From the NCBI GenBank assembly GCA_902780915.1, contig CACZHK010000007.1:1-48203 (forward strand): DNA of 48,203 nt, in the 5' to 3' direction. Below, in pieces: positions 25,863-34,232 of the stretch; the first letter of the stretch is position 1, and the number at the start of each line of letters is the position of its first letter. A model generated the notes under the pieces. That model was not told the origin of the DNA, searched no databases, and was given only the letters and a program-made list of their open reading frames with translations. Both the position numbers and the translations under genes were made by a program. This DNA is from Pseudoselenomonas ruminantium. GTDB lineage: Bacteria > Bacillota > Negativicutes > Selenomonadales > Selenomonadaceae.

Positions 25863-27140
25863 CTACTTCCCTATCATCATGCTGATGATTTCCTTATCCG
25901 TCTCCTTCATGCCGATGCGTCCAAGTCGGCTGATATTGCGTATAGTATTTTCCACGCCCTTTTTCACCAAGCCATCGCCATCGTAGAACTGCTGGCCATT
26001 GCGATACATTTCAAAACCTAGAATGCCCGCATCCACGGCAGCTGAAATCTTGGCAGCACAGGAAGCCTTGGCACCATCGCAGACGATACCAGAGGTGATG
26101 GCCAAGGCATTAACTATAGTGTGGATGACTGCTTCATAATCTCCGGTGCAGAGCCAGGCAATGCCAGCACCAGCACCAGCTCCTGCACTGATCGCACCAC
26201 AGTAGGCGGAGAGGCGGCCAATGCCAGCCTTTTCATGCAGGGTAACCAGATTTGACAGCAGCAGGGCTCGGTAGAGTCTTTCCCGGTCAGCACCTAACTC
26301 CTCTGCATATTCAATGACGGGCAGGGAAACAGTCATACCCTGATTGCCACTGCCAGAATTGATAATAACGGGTAATTCGCAGCCGTTCATGCGTGCATCA
26401 GAGCCTGCAGCAGCCCTAGCCCGTGCCCGGATATGCACATCAGTGCCATAGGCCTTGAGCAGGGTCTTGCCAATATTGGCACCATAGTCTTTTTTTAACC
26501 CCTCGTCGGCAATGGCGGTATTGAACTCTATCTGCCTGTCCAGCATTTCTTTCACATCTGCTAATTCGCAAGTCATGGCAAAGTCGTAGATGTCTTCCAC
26601 CGTCAGGCATTCATAGTCCGGTGTGCCTTCATCGACAGTTTCCTCGATTTCCTTCTCAAAGAGAATTTCTTCGTTGCGGATAATCCTCACGATATTGGTG
26701 TGCTCATTGACCACTTGTACTTTGGCATAATTTTCTCCCTTGCTGACCCTGACCGCAATATCCAGCACGTGTTCAGTCTCGGCAAACTCCACTTGGATTT
26801 CCGTTTCAGCAAGGTAAGCAGGCAACGCAGCCTTCTTCTCTTCTTTGACATGAGCTATGACTTCCAGTTCAGCCGTCTCGTCTCCCGCTAGGATACCAAT
26901 GGCAGCGGCGGCCTCAATGCCCTTGCGTCCTCCCGTGTTGGGCACAATTACACTTTTTACATTCTTGATAATATTGCCACTGGCAGCCACCATGACCTTA
27001 TTCGGCATTTCTCCTAGTACAGCCCTGGCTTTGGCAGCGGCGTAGGCGATAGCGATAGGTTCCGTGCATCCCATAGCCGGCACTAGTTCCCGCCTGAGAA
27101 TTTCCAAATAAGATTGATAAAGAGGAAAATTCTTTTCCAT
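25863..27140 (-). CDS. cyuA: L-cysteine desulfidase (CyuA/UPF0597, YhaM family)
   Basis: 425 residues of the UPF0597 family, related to the catalytic part of L-serine dehydratases and to archaeal L-cysteine desulfidase; splits cysteine to pyruvate, ammonia and sulfide using an Fe-S cluster. Family motifs: PAMGCTEPIAIAYAAAKAR with C25, NTGGRKGIEAAAAIG, NSGSGNQGMTVSLPVI, SAYCGAISAGAGAG, and the late VCDGAKASCAAK. These Cys residues fit the three-ligand [4Fe-4S] pattern. The length is normal, so it appears functional, unlike the helicase remnant just upstream. Substrate preference (Cys versus Ser) cannot be decided from sequence. Confidence 0.88.
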   Translation of the reverse strand: MEKNFPLYQSYLEILRRELVPAMGCTEPIAIAYAAAKARAVLGEMPNKVMVAASGNIIKNVKSVIVPNTGGRKGIEAAAAIGILAGDETAELEVIAHVKEEKKAALPAYLAETEIQVEFAETEHVLDIAVRVSKGENYAKVQVVNEHTNIVRIIRNEEILFEKEIEETVDEGTPDYECLTVEDIYDFAMTCELADVKEMLDRQIEFNTAIADEGLKKDYGANIGKTLLKAYGTDVHIRARARAAAGSDARMNGCELPVIINSGSGNQGMTVSLPVIEYAEELGADRERLYRALLLSNLVTLHEKAGIGRLSAYCGAISAGAGAGAGIAWLCTGDYEAVIHTIVNALAITSGIVCDGAKASCAAKISAAVDAGILGFEMYRNGQQFYDGDGLVKKGVENTIRNISRLGRIGMKETDKEIISMMIGK

Positions 27141-27182
27141 TTCTATATCTCCAAATCTTGTTGTTTAACGACCACTTTCATT

Positions 27183-27807
27183 TTACGATTTGCGATTAAA
27201 ATTTTCCAATTTTACCTTAACTGATATTTCCCTTGGTGTGTCTATGCCTTCAAATTTGATGAGATATGCACCTTTGTCCGTGTTGAGCTCAAGTATTTTT
27301 CCATTGCCAAGGATGTGGTAGCTTATATTGTCGCCTCTGGTAAACACGATTTTTTGCTCAGTATTTTCGCATTTCATCCACCTGTTCATATTCTTGATAT
27401 AGCCAAGTGCATCTACCCTGATGTTATCCGCTATAGGCTTTGCATACTGCAGAAGCTTGTCATCCAATTCAAGCAAGAATCGAGAAGGGTATCTGATTGA
27501 ATCATCGAAGTTCAGCCCGGAAGCTGCTGACAGGTATAGACGTTTTCTGGCTCGTGTCGTTGTCCCCTGTGAGTTGGTGAATTCGCTTACGCATTTCTGT
27601 GGCAGACTTGTTGGTAAATGTCAAGCAGAGGATATTCCCGGGCATGATGCCGATTTCATTGACAAGATAGGCAAAGCGGTGGCTGAAAGCTCTTGTCTTG
27701 CCAGAGCCTGCCCCAGCCAGTACCCGTACAAAGCCCTCTGTTTCAGTAACGGCTTCACACTGTGCTTTGTTCAATCCTGCCAAAAGCTCAAGTTCTTTTT
27801 CGTGCAT
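27183..27807 (-). pseudogene. Internally deleted UvrD/PcrA-type helicase gene
   Basis: The first 86 codons encode the start of a UvrD-family superfamily 1 helicase: Q-motif (GLNKAQCEAV), Walker A (AGAGSGKTRA) and motif Ia (CLTFTNKSATEM). At about 27550-27560 the sequence jumps into a different frame that encodes motif VI (TRARKRLYLSAA) and about 120 residues of the C terminus, including PSRFLLEL and a PcrA-type C-terminal small domain (GDNISYHILGNGKILEL). Motifs II to V, some 450-500 residues, are missing. The N-terminal frame stops at 27502 after a run of out-of-frame residues. The gene is dead as a helicase; a TTG at 27476 could restart a 97-residue C-terminal peptide, but I see no reason to think it is used. 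Confidence 0.85.
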
Positions 27808-27898
27808 TGGATTCCTACCTTTTTACCCAATCTCAATAAAATTTCATAAAAAGTTCCAAGTTTTTTCTACACATAATATGTGATAGCAGAACTTCCTA

Positions 27899-28756
27899 TT
27901 ATCGCTCTACCACCAATCGCTCAACTATGCTCTGGCCTGCCAAACTCGTCAATATTTCCCAATCATCAGCCTTTCTTGACAACATTTCTTGTATTTCCGC
28001 TTCTATCATATCCAATACTCTGTCCACTGTCCGATAAATCTCTGCCCTGTCCTCACAACGCACATTTCTGGTGTAGAAGGAAAGCCTTCCCGTGCATGTA
28101 TCTTCCCCCTGTACCAAGCCAAAGAAGAGCCGCTGCCTTTCTGCGCTGAAATTACCAAAAGCAGCTATCTGTCCAAAAGTATCAGCTAGGATTTCATCCA
28201 GGGCATGGTTCTTCATGCAGCCAAGCAAACGCAAAGTCTCATAGTGGGCACACTCATGAGCCAAACGAAGTCGGTTAGAGCGTTTCAGCCATTCTTCTTC
28301 GGAGAGTCCCAACGCTTCCGCCGGAATACTGCTGTATGGTGCCCGGTTCAACAGTAGTATTCGATGGTGGAATATCTTCTCTGCCCTTGCTTCAAGGGTG
28401 AACGCGTTCACCGTCAAGGGCAGTTCCCGCTTTATTTGACGACCGCCCAATAGGGCTTCCATGGTTTGGAAATCCTCATGGGTTCCAGTGGCAATAACAG
28501 GCAAGTTCCCCCCAGCAGTCTGGGCGAAATAAATGCACAAGTTATCTTCATCTTCCCAATGGAAAGCAAAAGCAGGCAACCCCAGGTCATCGGACAGAAA
28601 ATTCAGCACACCGCTTCCTTCGGCCTTCTGCCACTTAGACACAAAAGCTTCGTCTTTTAGTGGCAACGTTGGCTTTTTTGCGGGTATTACATAACAGTGC
28701 AACAAATATTCGGCAGCCGTCTGCTCTTTTTTCTGCCAAGGTAAGATTGTCTTCAT
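27899..28756 (-). CDS. Predicted zinc metalloprotein with HExxH motif, family not recognised
   Basis: 285 residues, no signal peptide. The centre carries HECAH at 167-171 and, 17 residues later, E188 within DEILAD, the arrangement of a gluzincin-type zinc site (HExxH plus downstream Glu in an ExxAD context). Before it lies an alpha/beta region of about 150 residues (with LPAFAFHWEDEDNLCIYFAQT); after it a helical C terminus. I chose ATG at 28756, nine bases after GGAG; the open frame extends 47 codons further upstream but through sequence without coding character. It lies directly after cobU in the B12 cluster; whether it acts there is unknown. Function (peptidase or other hydrolase) is inference from the motif alone. 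Confidence 0.75.
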   Translation of the reverse strand: MKTILPWQKKEQTAAEYLLHCYVIPAKKPTLPLKDEAFVSKWQKAEGSGVLNFLSDDLGLPAFAFHWEDEDNLCIYFAQTAGGNLPVIATGTHEDFQTMEALLGGRQIKRELPLTVNAFTLEARAEKIFHHRILLLNRAPYSSIPAEALGLSEEEWLKRSNRLRLAHECAHYETLRLLGCMKNHALDEILADTFGQIAAFGNFSAERQRLFFGLVQGEDTCTGRLSFYTRNVRCEDRAEIYRTVDRVLDMIEAEIQEMLSRKADDWEILTSLAGQSIVERLVVER

Positions 28757-28851
28757 AACCATTTTCTCCGATTGCTTGGAATTAATTATTATTTTTACTC
28801 TTATTGTATATTGAAACATGAGAGCAACACGCCCTATTACGCAATTCTTAT

Positions 28852-28865
28852 CCCCATGCATGGGG
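28852..28865. repeat. Perfect 14-bp palindrome between cobU and the HExxH gene
   Basis: CCCCATGCATGGGG lies in the 141-base gap after cobU, about 95 bases before the HExxH start. It may be an operator or a short hairpin (5-bp stem, TGCA loop). No T tract follows on either strand. Confidence 0.5.
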
Positions 28866-28897
28866 CATTGCTCCCGCATCAAGAAATCCTTCTCCAC

Positions 28898-29533
28898 TTA
28901 CACACTGAAATAATAAAAGTCGCCAAAGTCCCTTCGTACAGCTTCCTCAGGCGACAAGGCCAGGCTCTTGAGATTGACAGCCTGACCGCAGGACACCAGA
29001 TACACAGCTTTGGCTGCCCGAGCCAGTTGCTGGCTCAATAACCCCGCTAAATCACGGTAGACCCTGGCCAGATGGTTCTGGGGAACGATTCCTTCCCCTA
29101 CCTCATTGGTCACCATGACCAGGGCACGCGTGCAGGTCATTTGTGAAGTCGTCTCCAGCAGTCTCTCACCAATCTGTTCAGCCTGCTGGTACAGGCGTTC
29201 TTCTTCCTGCAATTCCTCTTCACTGAGATTGCAGAGGAAATTGCTGAGGAACATAGTCAGGCAGTCAAAGAGAATCACATCACAAGTATCGCCTGCCTGC
29301 TGAAGGGCAGCAAGCACAGCCTCTTCCGTGGGGGCCTCAAATGTCTGCCAATTCCTGGGACGCCTTGCCCTGTGCCGCCGCACCCGGAACTTCATTTCCT
29401 CATCATAGACCTGGGCCGTAGCGATATAAGCTACCTTGCCGTCTTTGCCTGACGTTTGGGCGGCGTATTTCTCCGCAAATGCAGACTTGCCGGAGCGGGC
29501 TCCGCCTGTTATCAGAATTATTTTTGCCCCCAT
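28898..29533 (-). CDS. cobU: Bifunctional adenosylcobinamide kinase / guanylyltransferase
   Basis: 211 residues; phosphorylates adenosylcobinamide and transfers GMP to give adenosylcobinamide-GDP. P-loop LITGGARSGKSAFAEK, the RVRRHRARRP segment with the His region used for guanylation, FDCLTMFLSN and VTNEVGEGIVP are all present. I chose ATG at 29533, five bases after the cbiA stop; earlier in-frame ATGs lie within cbiA. Last of the first cobalamin block. Confidence 0.93.
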   Translation of the reverse strand: MGAKIILITGGARSGKSAFAEKYAAQTSGKDGKVAYIATAQVYDEEMKFRVRRHRARRPRNWQTFEAPTEEAVLAALQQAGDTCDVILFDCLTMFLSNFLCNLSEEELQEEERLYQQAEQIGERLLETTSQMTCTRALVMVTNEVGEGIVPQNHLARVYRDLAGLLSQQLARAAKAVYLVSCGQAVNLKSLALSPEEAVRRDFGDFYYFSV

Positions 29534-29538
29534 CGATT

Positions 29539-30924
29539 TCAAGGGTGTTCTTTCCATGCCGCACACGCCTCCACAAAAGCTCTGGCTGCCTGGGGACAGC
29601 CTGCAAAGTGCAGGTGCAGGTAACTGCCCAGCACCTGTCCCTGTATCCTGCCCGCTTGATATGTATGGCCGTTCCGCAAGCGAGTGAACTCAAAAGGCCG
29701 GAGGCCATAGTTCTCTCCCTCCTCCACTGAGAAATGGAACTCATGCCCATGCAGGATAGTACCTCTTAGCCCCAGTACCGTGTTCTCTGTCAGACGAGCC
29801 TCGATATAGCCTACGGTCTGCAACTTGTCAGTCATAGTTGCTTTGCCGGCAAAGATGCCTGCCATATCGTATTCCTTCCCTGCAAAGTCCCTCAGGCTCT
29901 CCATCAGATACATATATCCTCCGCACTCAGCATAGACAGGCATGCCGGCTAGAGCTTGCTCCTTGATCTCCTGGCGCAATGACACATTGGCCGTAAGTTT
30001 TTCAGCGAATATCTCCGGGAAGCCGCCCCCAATAATAAGGCCGTCTACCTTTGGCAGATGTTCGTCTTCCAAGGGGCTGAAAGGAATTAGTTCCGCTCCC
30101 ATATCCTCAAGCACCTGCAAGCTAGCTGGATAGTAAAAGGAAAATGCCTCATCTTTGGCCAGTCCTATGCGACATACCTTCTTGGCTGGCTTGGCATGGC
30201 TGTCCTGTACTATTTTCAAGGGCAAAGCTTTTTTTGCCAAGGACAGCAAAGCATTCAAGTCCGCCTGTGCGCCAACTGCTTTTCCCATGGCTTCTACGGC
30301 TTTTTGAGCCAGCTTGTCTTCCCCGCTTCTTTCTTCCACAGGAATCAGCCCCAGATGGCGCTCCGGCATCTGCAGCCCATCCTGCCGCCTAAGCACGCCA
30401 AAGACAGGCATATCTATGCCCGCCATAGCTTCCCTGAGCATGGTTTCATGAGTATCTGACCCCACTCGGTTGAGAATCACCCCCGCCAGATTAACTTTCT
30501 TATCGTAGTCGCGGAACCCTTTGGCAATGGCAGCAGCTGAAGCTCCCATGGACTTGGCATCTATCACCAGAATCACGGGAGCATCAAGCTGATTGGCGAT
30601 TTCCGCGGTGGAACTGATACCCTGCTTGCCGCCGTCATAGAGCCCCATGACGCCTTCAATCAAAGCCAGCTCCGCCCCTTCCATTTCCCGGGCAAAGGCG
30701 GCAGGCAATTTTTCCTTCGGCGTGAGCCAGGTATCCAGGTTCATGCCCGGACGGCCCGAGGCCAGCTGATGGTAGCCCGGGTCGATATAGTCTGGCCCCA
30801 CCTTGAAGGATTGGACAGCCACGCCTTTGGCCCGCCAAGCCGCCAGTAAGCCAGTGACAAGGGTGGTCTTGCCCGCCCCGGACTGAGTAGCAGCTATGAC
30901 TAAGCGGGGAATCTGCCTTTCCAT
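29539..30924 (-). CDS. cbiA: Cobyrinate a,c-diamide synthase
   Basis: 461 residues; ATP- and glutamine-dependent amidation of carboxyls a and c of cobyrinic acid. The N-terminal ATPase domain begins with VIAATQSGAGKTTLVTGLLAA and includes VGPDYIDPGYH; the C-terminal glutaminase domain has PVYAECGGYMYLMESL with the nucleophile Cys and the HGHEFHFS histidines. The start ATG follows AAAGGAGG. The length is normal. Confidence 0.95.
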   Translation of the reverse strand: MERQIPRLVIAATQSGAGKTTLVTGLLAAWRAKGVAVQSFKVGPDYIDPGYHQLASGRPGMNLDTWLTPKEKLPAAFAREMEGAELALIEGVMGLYDGGKQGISSTAEIANQLDAPVILVIDAKSMGASAAAIAKGFRDYDKKVNLAGVILNRVGSDTHETMLREAMAGIDMPVFGVLRRQDGLQMPERHLGLIPVEERSGEDKLAQKAVEAMGKAVGAQADLNALLSLAKKALPLKIVQDSHAKPAKKVCRIGLAKDEAFSFYYPASLQVLEDMGAELIPFSPLEDEHLPKVDGLIIGGGFPEIFAEKLTANVSLRQEIKEQALAGMPVYAECGGYMYLMESLRDFAGKEYDMAGIFAGKATMTDKLQTVGYIEARLTENTVLGLRGTILHGHEFHFSVEEGENYGLRPFEFTRLRNGHTYQAGRIQGQVLGSYLHLHFAGCPQAARAFVEACAAWKEHP

Positions 30925-30939
30925 GGACAGGGCCTCCTT

Positions 30940-31575
30940 TCAGGGACGGGTGTCGTCAATGAGATACATGATGGCGTTAAGGGCAGCGGCCGCAATAGGG
31001 CTGCCCCCCTTGGTGCCCTCTACTGTAATATAGGGCACCAATTCCTGCTGGCGCAGGGCTTCCTTGGAATCTGCCGCTCCCACGAAGCCCACGGGAATGC
31101 CCACAATGCAGGCAGGGCGCACGCCCTCTTCCTTCATCAGGCGCAAGACCTCAAAGAGGGCTGTAGGAGCATTGCCGATGGCCACAATGCTGCCCTCCAG
31201 CTTCCTGCCGAAGCGGCGCATGGCTGCCATGGAACGGGTAATGCCCTCCGCCTTGGCCAGCTCTGCAATCTCAGGGGCAGCAATCAGGCAATGCACCTCG
31301 CCCCCAAAAGTGGCTAGTTTCCGCTTATTGATGCCCGTGCGCACCATTTCTACATCCGTGTAGATATCGCAGCCTGCCAGCAGAGCCTTCTGTGCTTTCT
31401 CAATGGCTTCGGGGTGAATTTGTATCAAGGGAGCATAGTCCACGTCCCCTGCCGCATGAATCAGCCGGGAATAGACCTTGGTCTCTGCCTCGCTGAGATT
31501 CAGCCCCGCCAAGTGAGGCGCAATGATCTCCATGCTGCGGTGCTCGATTTCCATAGGCTTGGTGATGAAATCCAT
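30940..31575 (-). CDS. cbiC: Cobalt-precorrin-8 methylmutase
   Basis: 211 residues; moves the C11 methyl to C12 to form cobyrinate. The family block HRSMEIIAPHL, with VYSRLIHAAGDVDYA containing the catalytic His, DIYTDVEMVRTGINK and GSIVAIGNAPTALFEVL identify it. It starts three bases after the cbiJ stop. Confidence 0.95.
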   Translation of the reverse strand: MDFITKPMEIEHRSMEIIAPHLAGLNLSEAETKVYSRLIHAAGDVDYAPLIQIHPEAIEKAQKALLAGCDIYTDVEMVRTGINKRKLATFGGEVHCLIAAPEIAELAKAEGITRSMAAMRRFGRKLEGSIVAIGNAPTALFEVLRLMKEEGVRPACIVGIPVGFVGAADSKEALRQQELVPYITVEGTKGGSPIAAAALNAIMYLIDDTRP

Positions 31576-31578
31576 ATC

Positions 31579-32358
31579 TTAGGCATCCTCCTTCAGCAGG
31601 TTCTGCAAATTTTCTTTTAATTCCTCAAAAGTGCTGCACAGACAGTCGTAAGCCAAAGGCGGCCTGTCAATGACAATGAGGGGCAGGCCCAACTCCGCTG
31701 CCGCTTGCAGCTTGGTGTCAGTTCCCCCCAGGGTGCCGCTATTCTTGGTGACGATGACCTCCGCCCCATAGTGCAGGAAAAGCTCCCTATTCAAGGCGGC
31801 AGAAAAAGGCCCTTGCAGGGCCACAATCTGATCAGGAGCAAGGCCCAGCTCCTCACAGAGTCCGATGACCTCTGCCGTGGGCAGCACTCTGGCTATTAGG
31901 CGGCATTCCTGCAAATGGGGAGATACCGTGAACTTGCTGAGATTGCGGCTGCCGGTGGTCAGGAAAATAACTTTCCCAAGCTTTGCCGCCTTTTCTGCCG
32001 CTTCCTCATAGCTGTGAACAATCACGGCTTCGTCATAGTCCAGCCGGGTCAGGTCACGCTCATAGCGCAGATAGGGCACTCCCGCTCCCCGACAGGCCGT
32101 CATGGCATTCCGGGAAGCGTTGATGGCATAGGGATGGCTGGCATCAACGCAAGCCTTGATACGATGGCTCCGAAAATAATTATCCAGAGCCTCCCCGTCC
32201 AGGGGCTCATCATTTATCACTAGGCTGCTTCCACGGTTTTCCTCCAGCAACTGCCTGCCATAGGAGCTCACCACAGAAGCTGTCACTTCATAGCCCTCTG
32301 CCAGCAGCACTTTCACCAGTTCCCTGCCATCCTGGGTACCTGCCATGACAAAAATCAT
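31579..32358 (-). CDS. cbiJ: Cobalt-precorrin-6A reductase
   Basis: 259 residues; NAD(P)H-dependent reduction in the corrin pathway. Family signature at the N terminus MIFVMAGTQDGRELVKVLL, followed by VDASHPYAINASRNA, LRYERDLTRLDYD, FLTTGSRNLSKF and VTKNSGTLGGTDTKL. The ATG follows the cbiH stop without a gap (TAAATG). Confidence 0.93.
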   Translation of the reverse strand: MIFVMAGTQDGRELVKVLLAEGYEVTASVVSSYGRQLLEENRGSSLVINDEPLDGEALDNYFRSHRIKACVDASHPYAINASRNAMTACRGAGVPYLRYERDLTRLDYDEAVIVHSYEEAAEKAAKLGKVIFLTTGSRNLSKFTVSPHLQECRLIARVLPTAEVIGLCEELGLAPDQIVALQGPFSAALNRELFLHYGAEVIVTKNSGTLGGTDTKLQAAAELGLPLIVIDRPPLAYDCLCSTFEELKENLQNLLKEDA

Positions 32359-33117
32359 TTATAGCTGCTCCTTTTTCTCATAGCCACGGGGAGTCACCAT
32401 CCACCCCTCCTGCACATAGGTCTGGGAGTTGCCGATGATGACCAAAGAGAACATGTTGATTTCTTCTTTGGTGAAATCCTGCAAGGTGGAAATAACCTTG
32501 GACTGCTGATCGCGGCTGGCTGCGGTAACAATGCCTACAGGGGTGTCGGAGCTGCGGTGCTTCAGCATGATTTCCCGCACTTCCTCGATATTCTGCACCC
32601 GTTTCTTGCTCTTGGGGTTGTAGAGAGCAGTGACAAAGTCCCCCTCGGCTGCCATCTCAATGCGCTTGCGGATAGTTTCCCAAGGCGTCAGTAAATTTGA
32701 CAGGCTGATGACAGCAAAGTCATGCATCAATGGTGCGCCCAACAGGGAAGCTGCGGCGTTCACTGCTGACACACCTGCCACCACGCCACCCCACTGGGGG
32801 CGCTCGCCTTCCGGCAGCTTCAGGATAAGCTCCAGCACCAGTCCAGCCATGCCGTAAACCCCGGCATCACCGCTGGAAACCACCACAGTTTCCCTGCCTT
32901 TGGCAGCCGTTTCTACCGCCAGACGGCAGCGGTCAATCTCCTGCATCATGGCTGTGCCAATAACTTCCTTGGAACCATCAGCCAGCAGTTCTTCAATCAA
33001 TCTGATATAGGTATTATAGCCTGCCACCACTTCTGCCGCCTCGATGGCCAGTCTGGCCCGAGGGGTCATATCCATAAGGCTGCCAGGGCCAAGACCCACC
33101 ACTGTAATTTTTGCCAT
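32359..33117 (-). CDS. cbiH: Cobalt-precorrin-3 C17-methyltransferase
   Basis: 252 residues; SAM-dependent C17 methylation coupled to ring contraction in the anaerobic pathway. Tetrapyrrole methylase signatures: VVGLGPGSLMDMTPRARLAIE, SSGDAGVYGMAGLVLEL, GVVAGVSAVNAAASLLGAPL, ALYNPKSKKR and IIGNSQTY. I chose ATG at 33117 after GAGGT; a GTG three codons earlier is an alternative. No C-terminal ferredoxin-like extension of the fused CobJ type is present. Confidence 0.93.
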   Translation of the reverse strand: MAKITVVGLGPGSLMDMTPRARLAIEAAEVVAGYNTYIRLIEELLADGSKEVIGTAMMQEIDRCRLAVETAAKGRETVVVSSGDAGVYGMAGLVLELILKLPEGERPQWGGVVAGVSAVNAAASLLGAPLMHDFAVISLSNLLTPWETIRKRIEMAAEGDFVTALYNPKSKKRVQNIEEVREIMLKHRSSDTPVGIVTAASRDQQSKVISTLQDFTKEEINMFSLVIIGNSQTYVQEGWMVTPRGYEKKEQL

Positions 33118-33133
33118 ATCTGTCACCTCAACC

Positions 33134-34213
33134 TCACCAATACCAGAGCAGGGCTACCGTCACCTGCTCGTATTTTGTTTTTAGTAGAGCGAAGCGCACT
33201 CCCGTGCCAGAGCCCATGGCTTCCCTGAGGGCCGCTGCCTCGCAGACATTGCCCGCCCCCACCTTGCTCTTCACGAAATCTGACTGAAGCAGATGAAAGG
33301 CATCTATTTGCTGCTCCAGCACCTTGGGCTCATAGAAATGAATGGGCACATTCAACTCCTGCGCCGTTGCCAGCAGGCCTTCCTCATGGGCTTTGATGGA
33401 AACGCTGGCCATAGCATCAATGAAGGACACATTCCTGCCTATGGATCTGCATGCCTGCTCCAAAGCCGAATGTACCAAAGCCTTGTTAACTCCCTTGCGG
33501 CAGCCCACTCCGGCTATTAGTTGGTTAGGCACCAGATACAGTGTCTTGGGAGAAACATCCTCCTCTTTAGGAAGATCTTCCTTGGTGCAGAGGATCACCT
33601 GATAGGGACATTCCTGTTCCTGCTCATCCAACAATTTATATTCTGCCAGCTTATCCAGATAGAATTCCCTATGGGGCAGGTGGGGACTAGCCTGATATCC
33701 AATCTTCTTCCCATCCAGCAGGGCAGAATTCAGCACCTTGATCTGCCTCTTGGGCCAGGGATGCAATGCCATCTGGCCCGCAAAGGCATCGGGAGCCACC
33801 TTCCCTGCTATATCCGTAGCCGTGGTGATGACGGGTTGAGCCCCTATGACCTCTGCCAGCTGCCTGGTCAGGAAATTTGCTCCCCCCACGTGGCCTGACA
33901 GGAGACTGATGGCAAACCTGCCCTGCTCATCACAGACGATTACTGCCGGATCTGTCAGCTTATTCCTGAGCAATGGTGCCATGGTGCGCACCACAATTCC
34001 CGCTGCCATAATACATATCAGCACATCATAATGGGTGAAGCAGCCGCTGAAAGCCTCCCTAAACTTAGGGAAGTTGAAAAAATGCTTGACCTCGAAACCT
34101 TCCGGCCCAATCTTCTCTGGCACATAAACGTCCGGTACCTCGGGCAGAAGCCTTTGCACCTGCCGTGCCAGCTCAGCCCCCCGGCTGGTCAGGGCTAAAA
34201 CCGCAATTCTCAT
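33134..34213 (-). CDS. cbiG: Cobalt-precorrin-5A hydrolase
   Basis: 359 residues; opens the delta-lactone ring releasing acetaldehyde, a step specific to the anaerobic pathway. Blocks: CIMAAGIVVRTMAPLLRNK, VVCDEQGRFAISLLSGHVGGAN, GVGCRKGVNKALVHSALEQA and VCEAAALREAMGSGTGV. The length is typical. The start ATG follows AGAGGAAAG; cbiF ends 19 bases upstream. Confidence 0.94.
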   Translation of the reverse strand: MRIAVLALTSRGAELARQVQRLLPEVPDVYVPEKIGPEGFEVKHFFNFPKFREAFSGCFTHYDVLICIMAAGIVVRTMAPLLRNKLTDPAVIVCDEQGRFAISLLSGHVGGANFLTRQLAEVIGAQPVITTATDIAGKVAPDAFAGQMALHPWPKRQIKVLNSALLDGKKIGYQASPHLPHREFYLDKLAEYKLLDEQEQECPYQVILCTKEDLPKEEDVSPKTLYLVPNQLIAGVGCRKGVNKALVHSALEQACRSIGRNVSFIDAMASVSIKAHEEGLLATAQELNVPIHFYEPKVLEQQIDAFHLLQSDFVKSKVGAGNVCEAAALREAMGSGTGVRFALLKTKYEQVTVALLWYW

Positions 34214-34232
34214 GTTCTTTCCTCTTCAGAAA

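Noticed and set aside
28757..28897. Cobalamin riboswitch in the gap downstream of cobU
   Set aside because: The 141-base gap is too short for a typical one and lacks the conserved GCCACTG B12-box; the nearby palindrome does not resemble it.
28757..28897. N-terminal extension of the HExxH protein (47 extra residues in the open frame)
   Set aside because: There is no suitable ribosome binding site at the far start, and the ATG at 28756 has GGAG at good spacing and starts the sequence with normal coding character.
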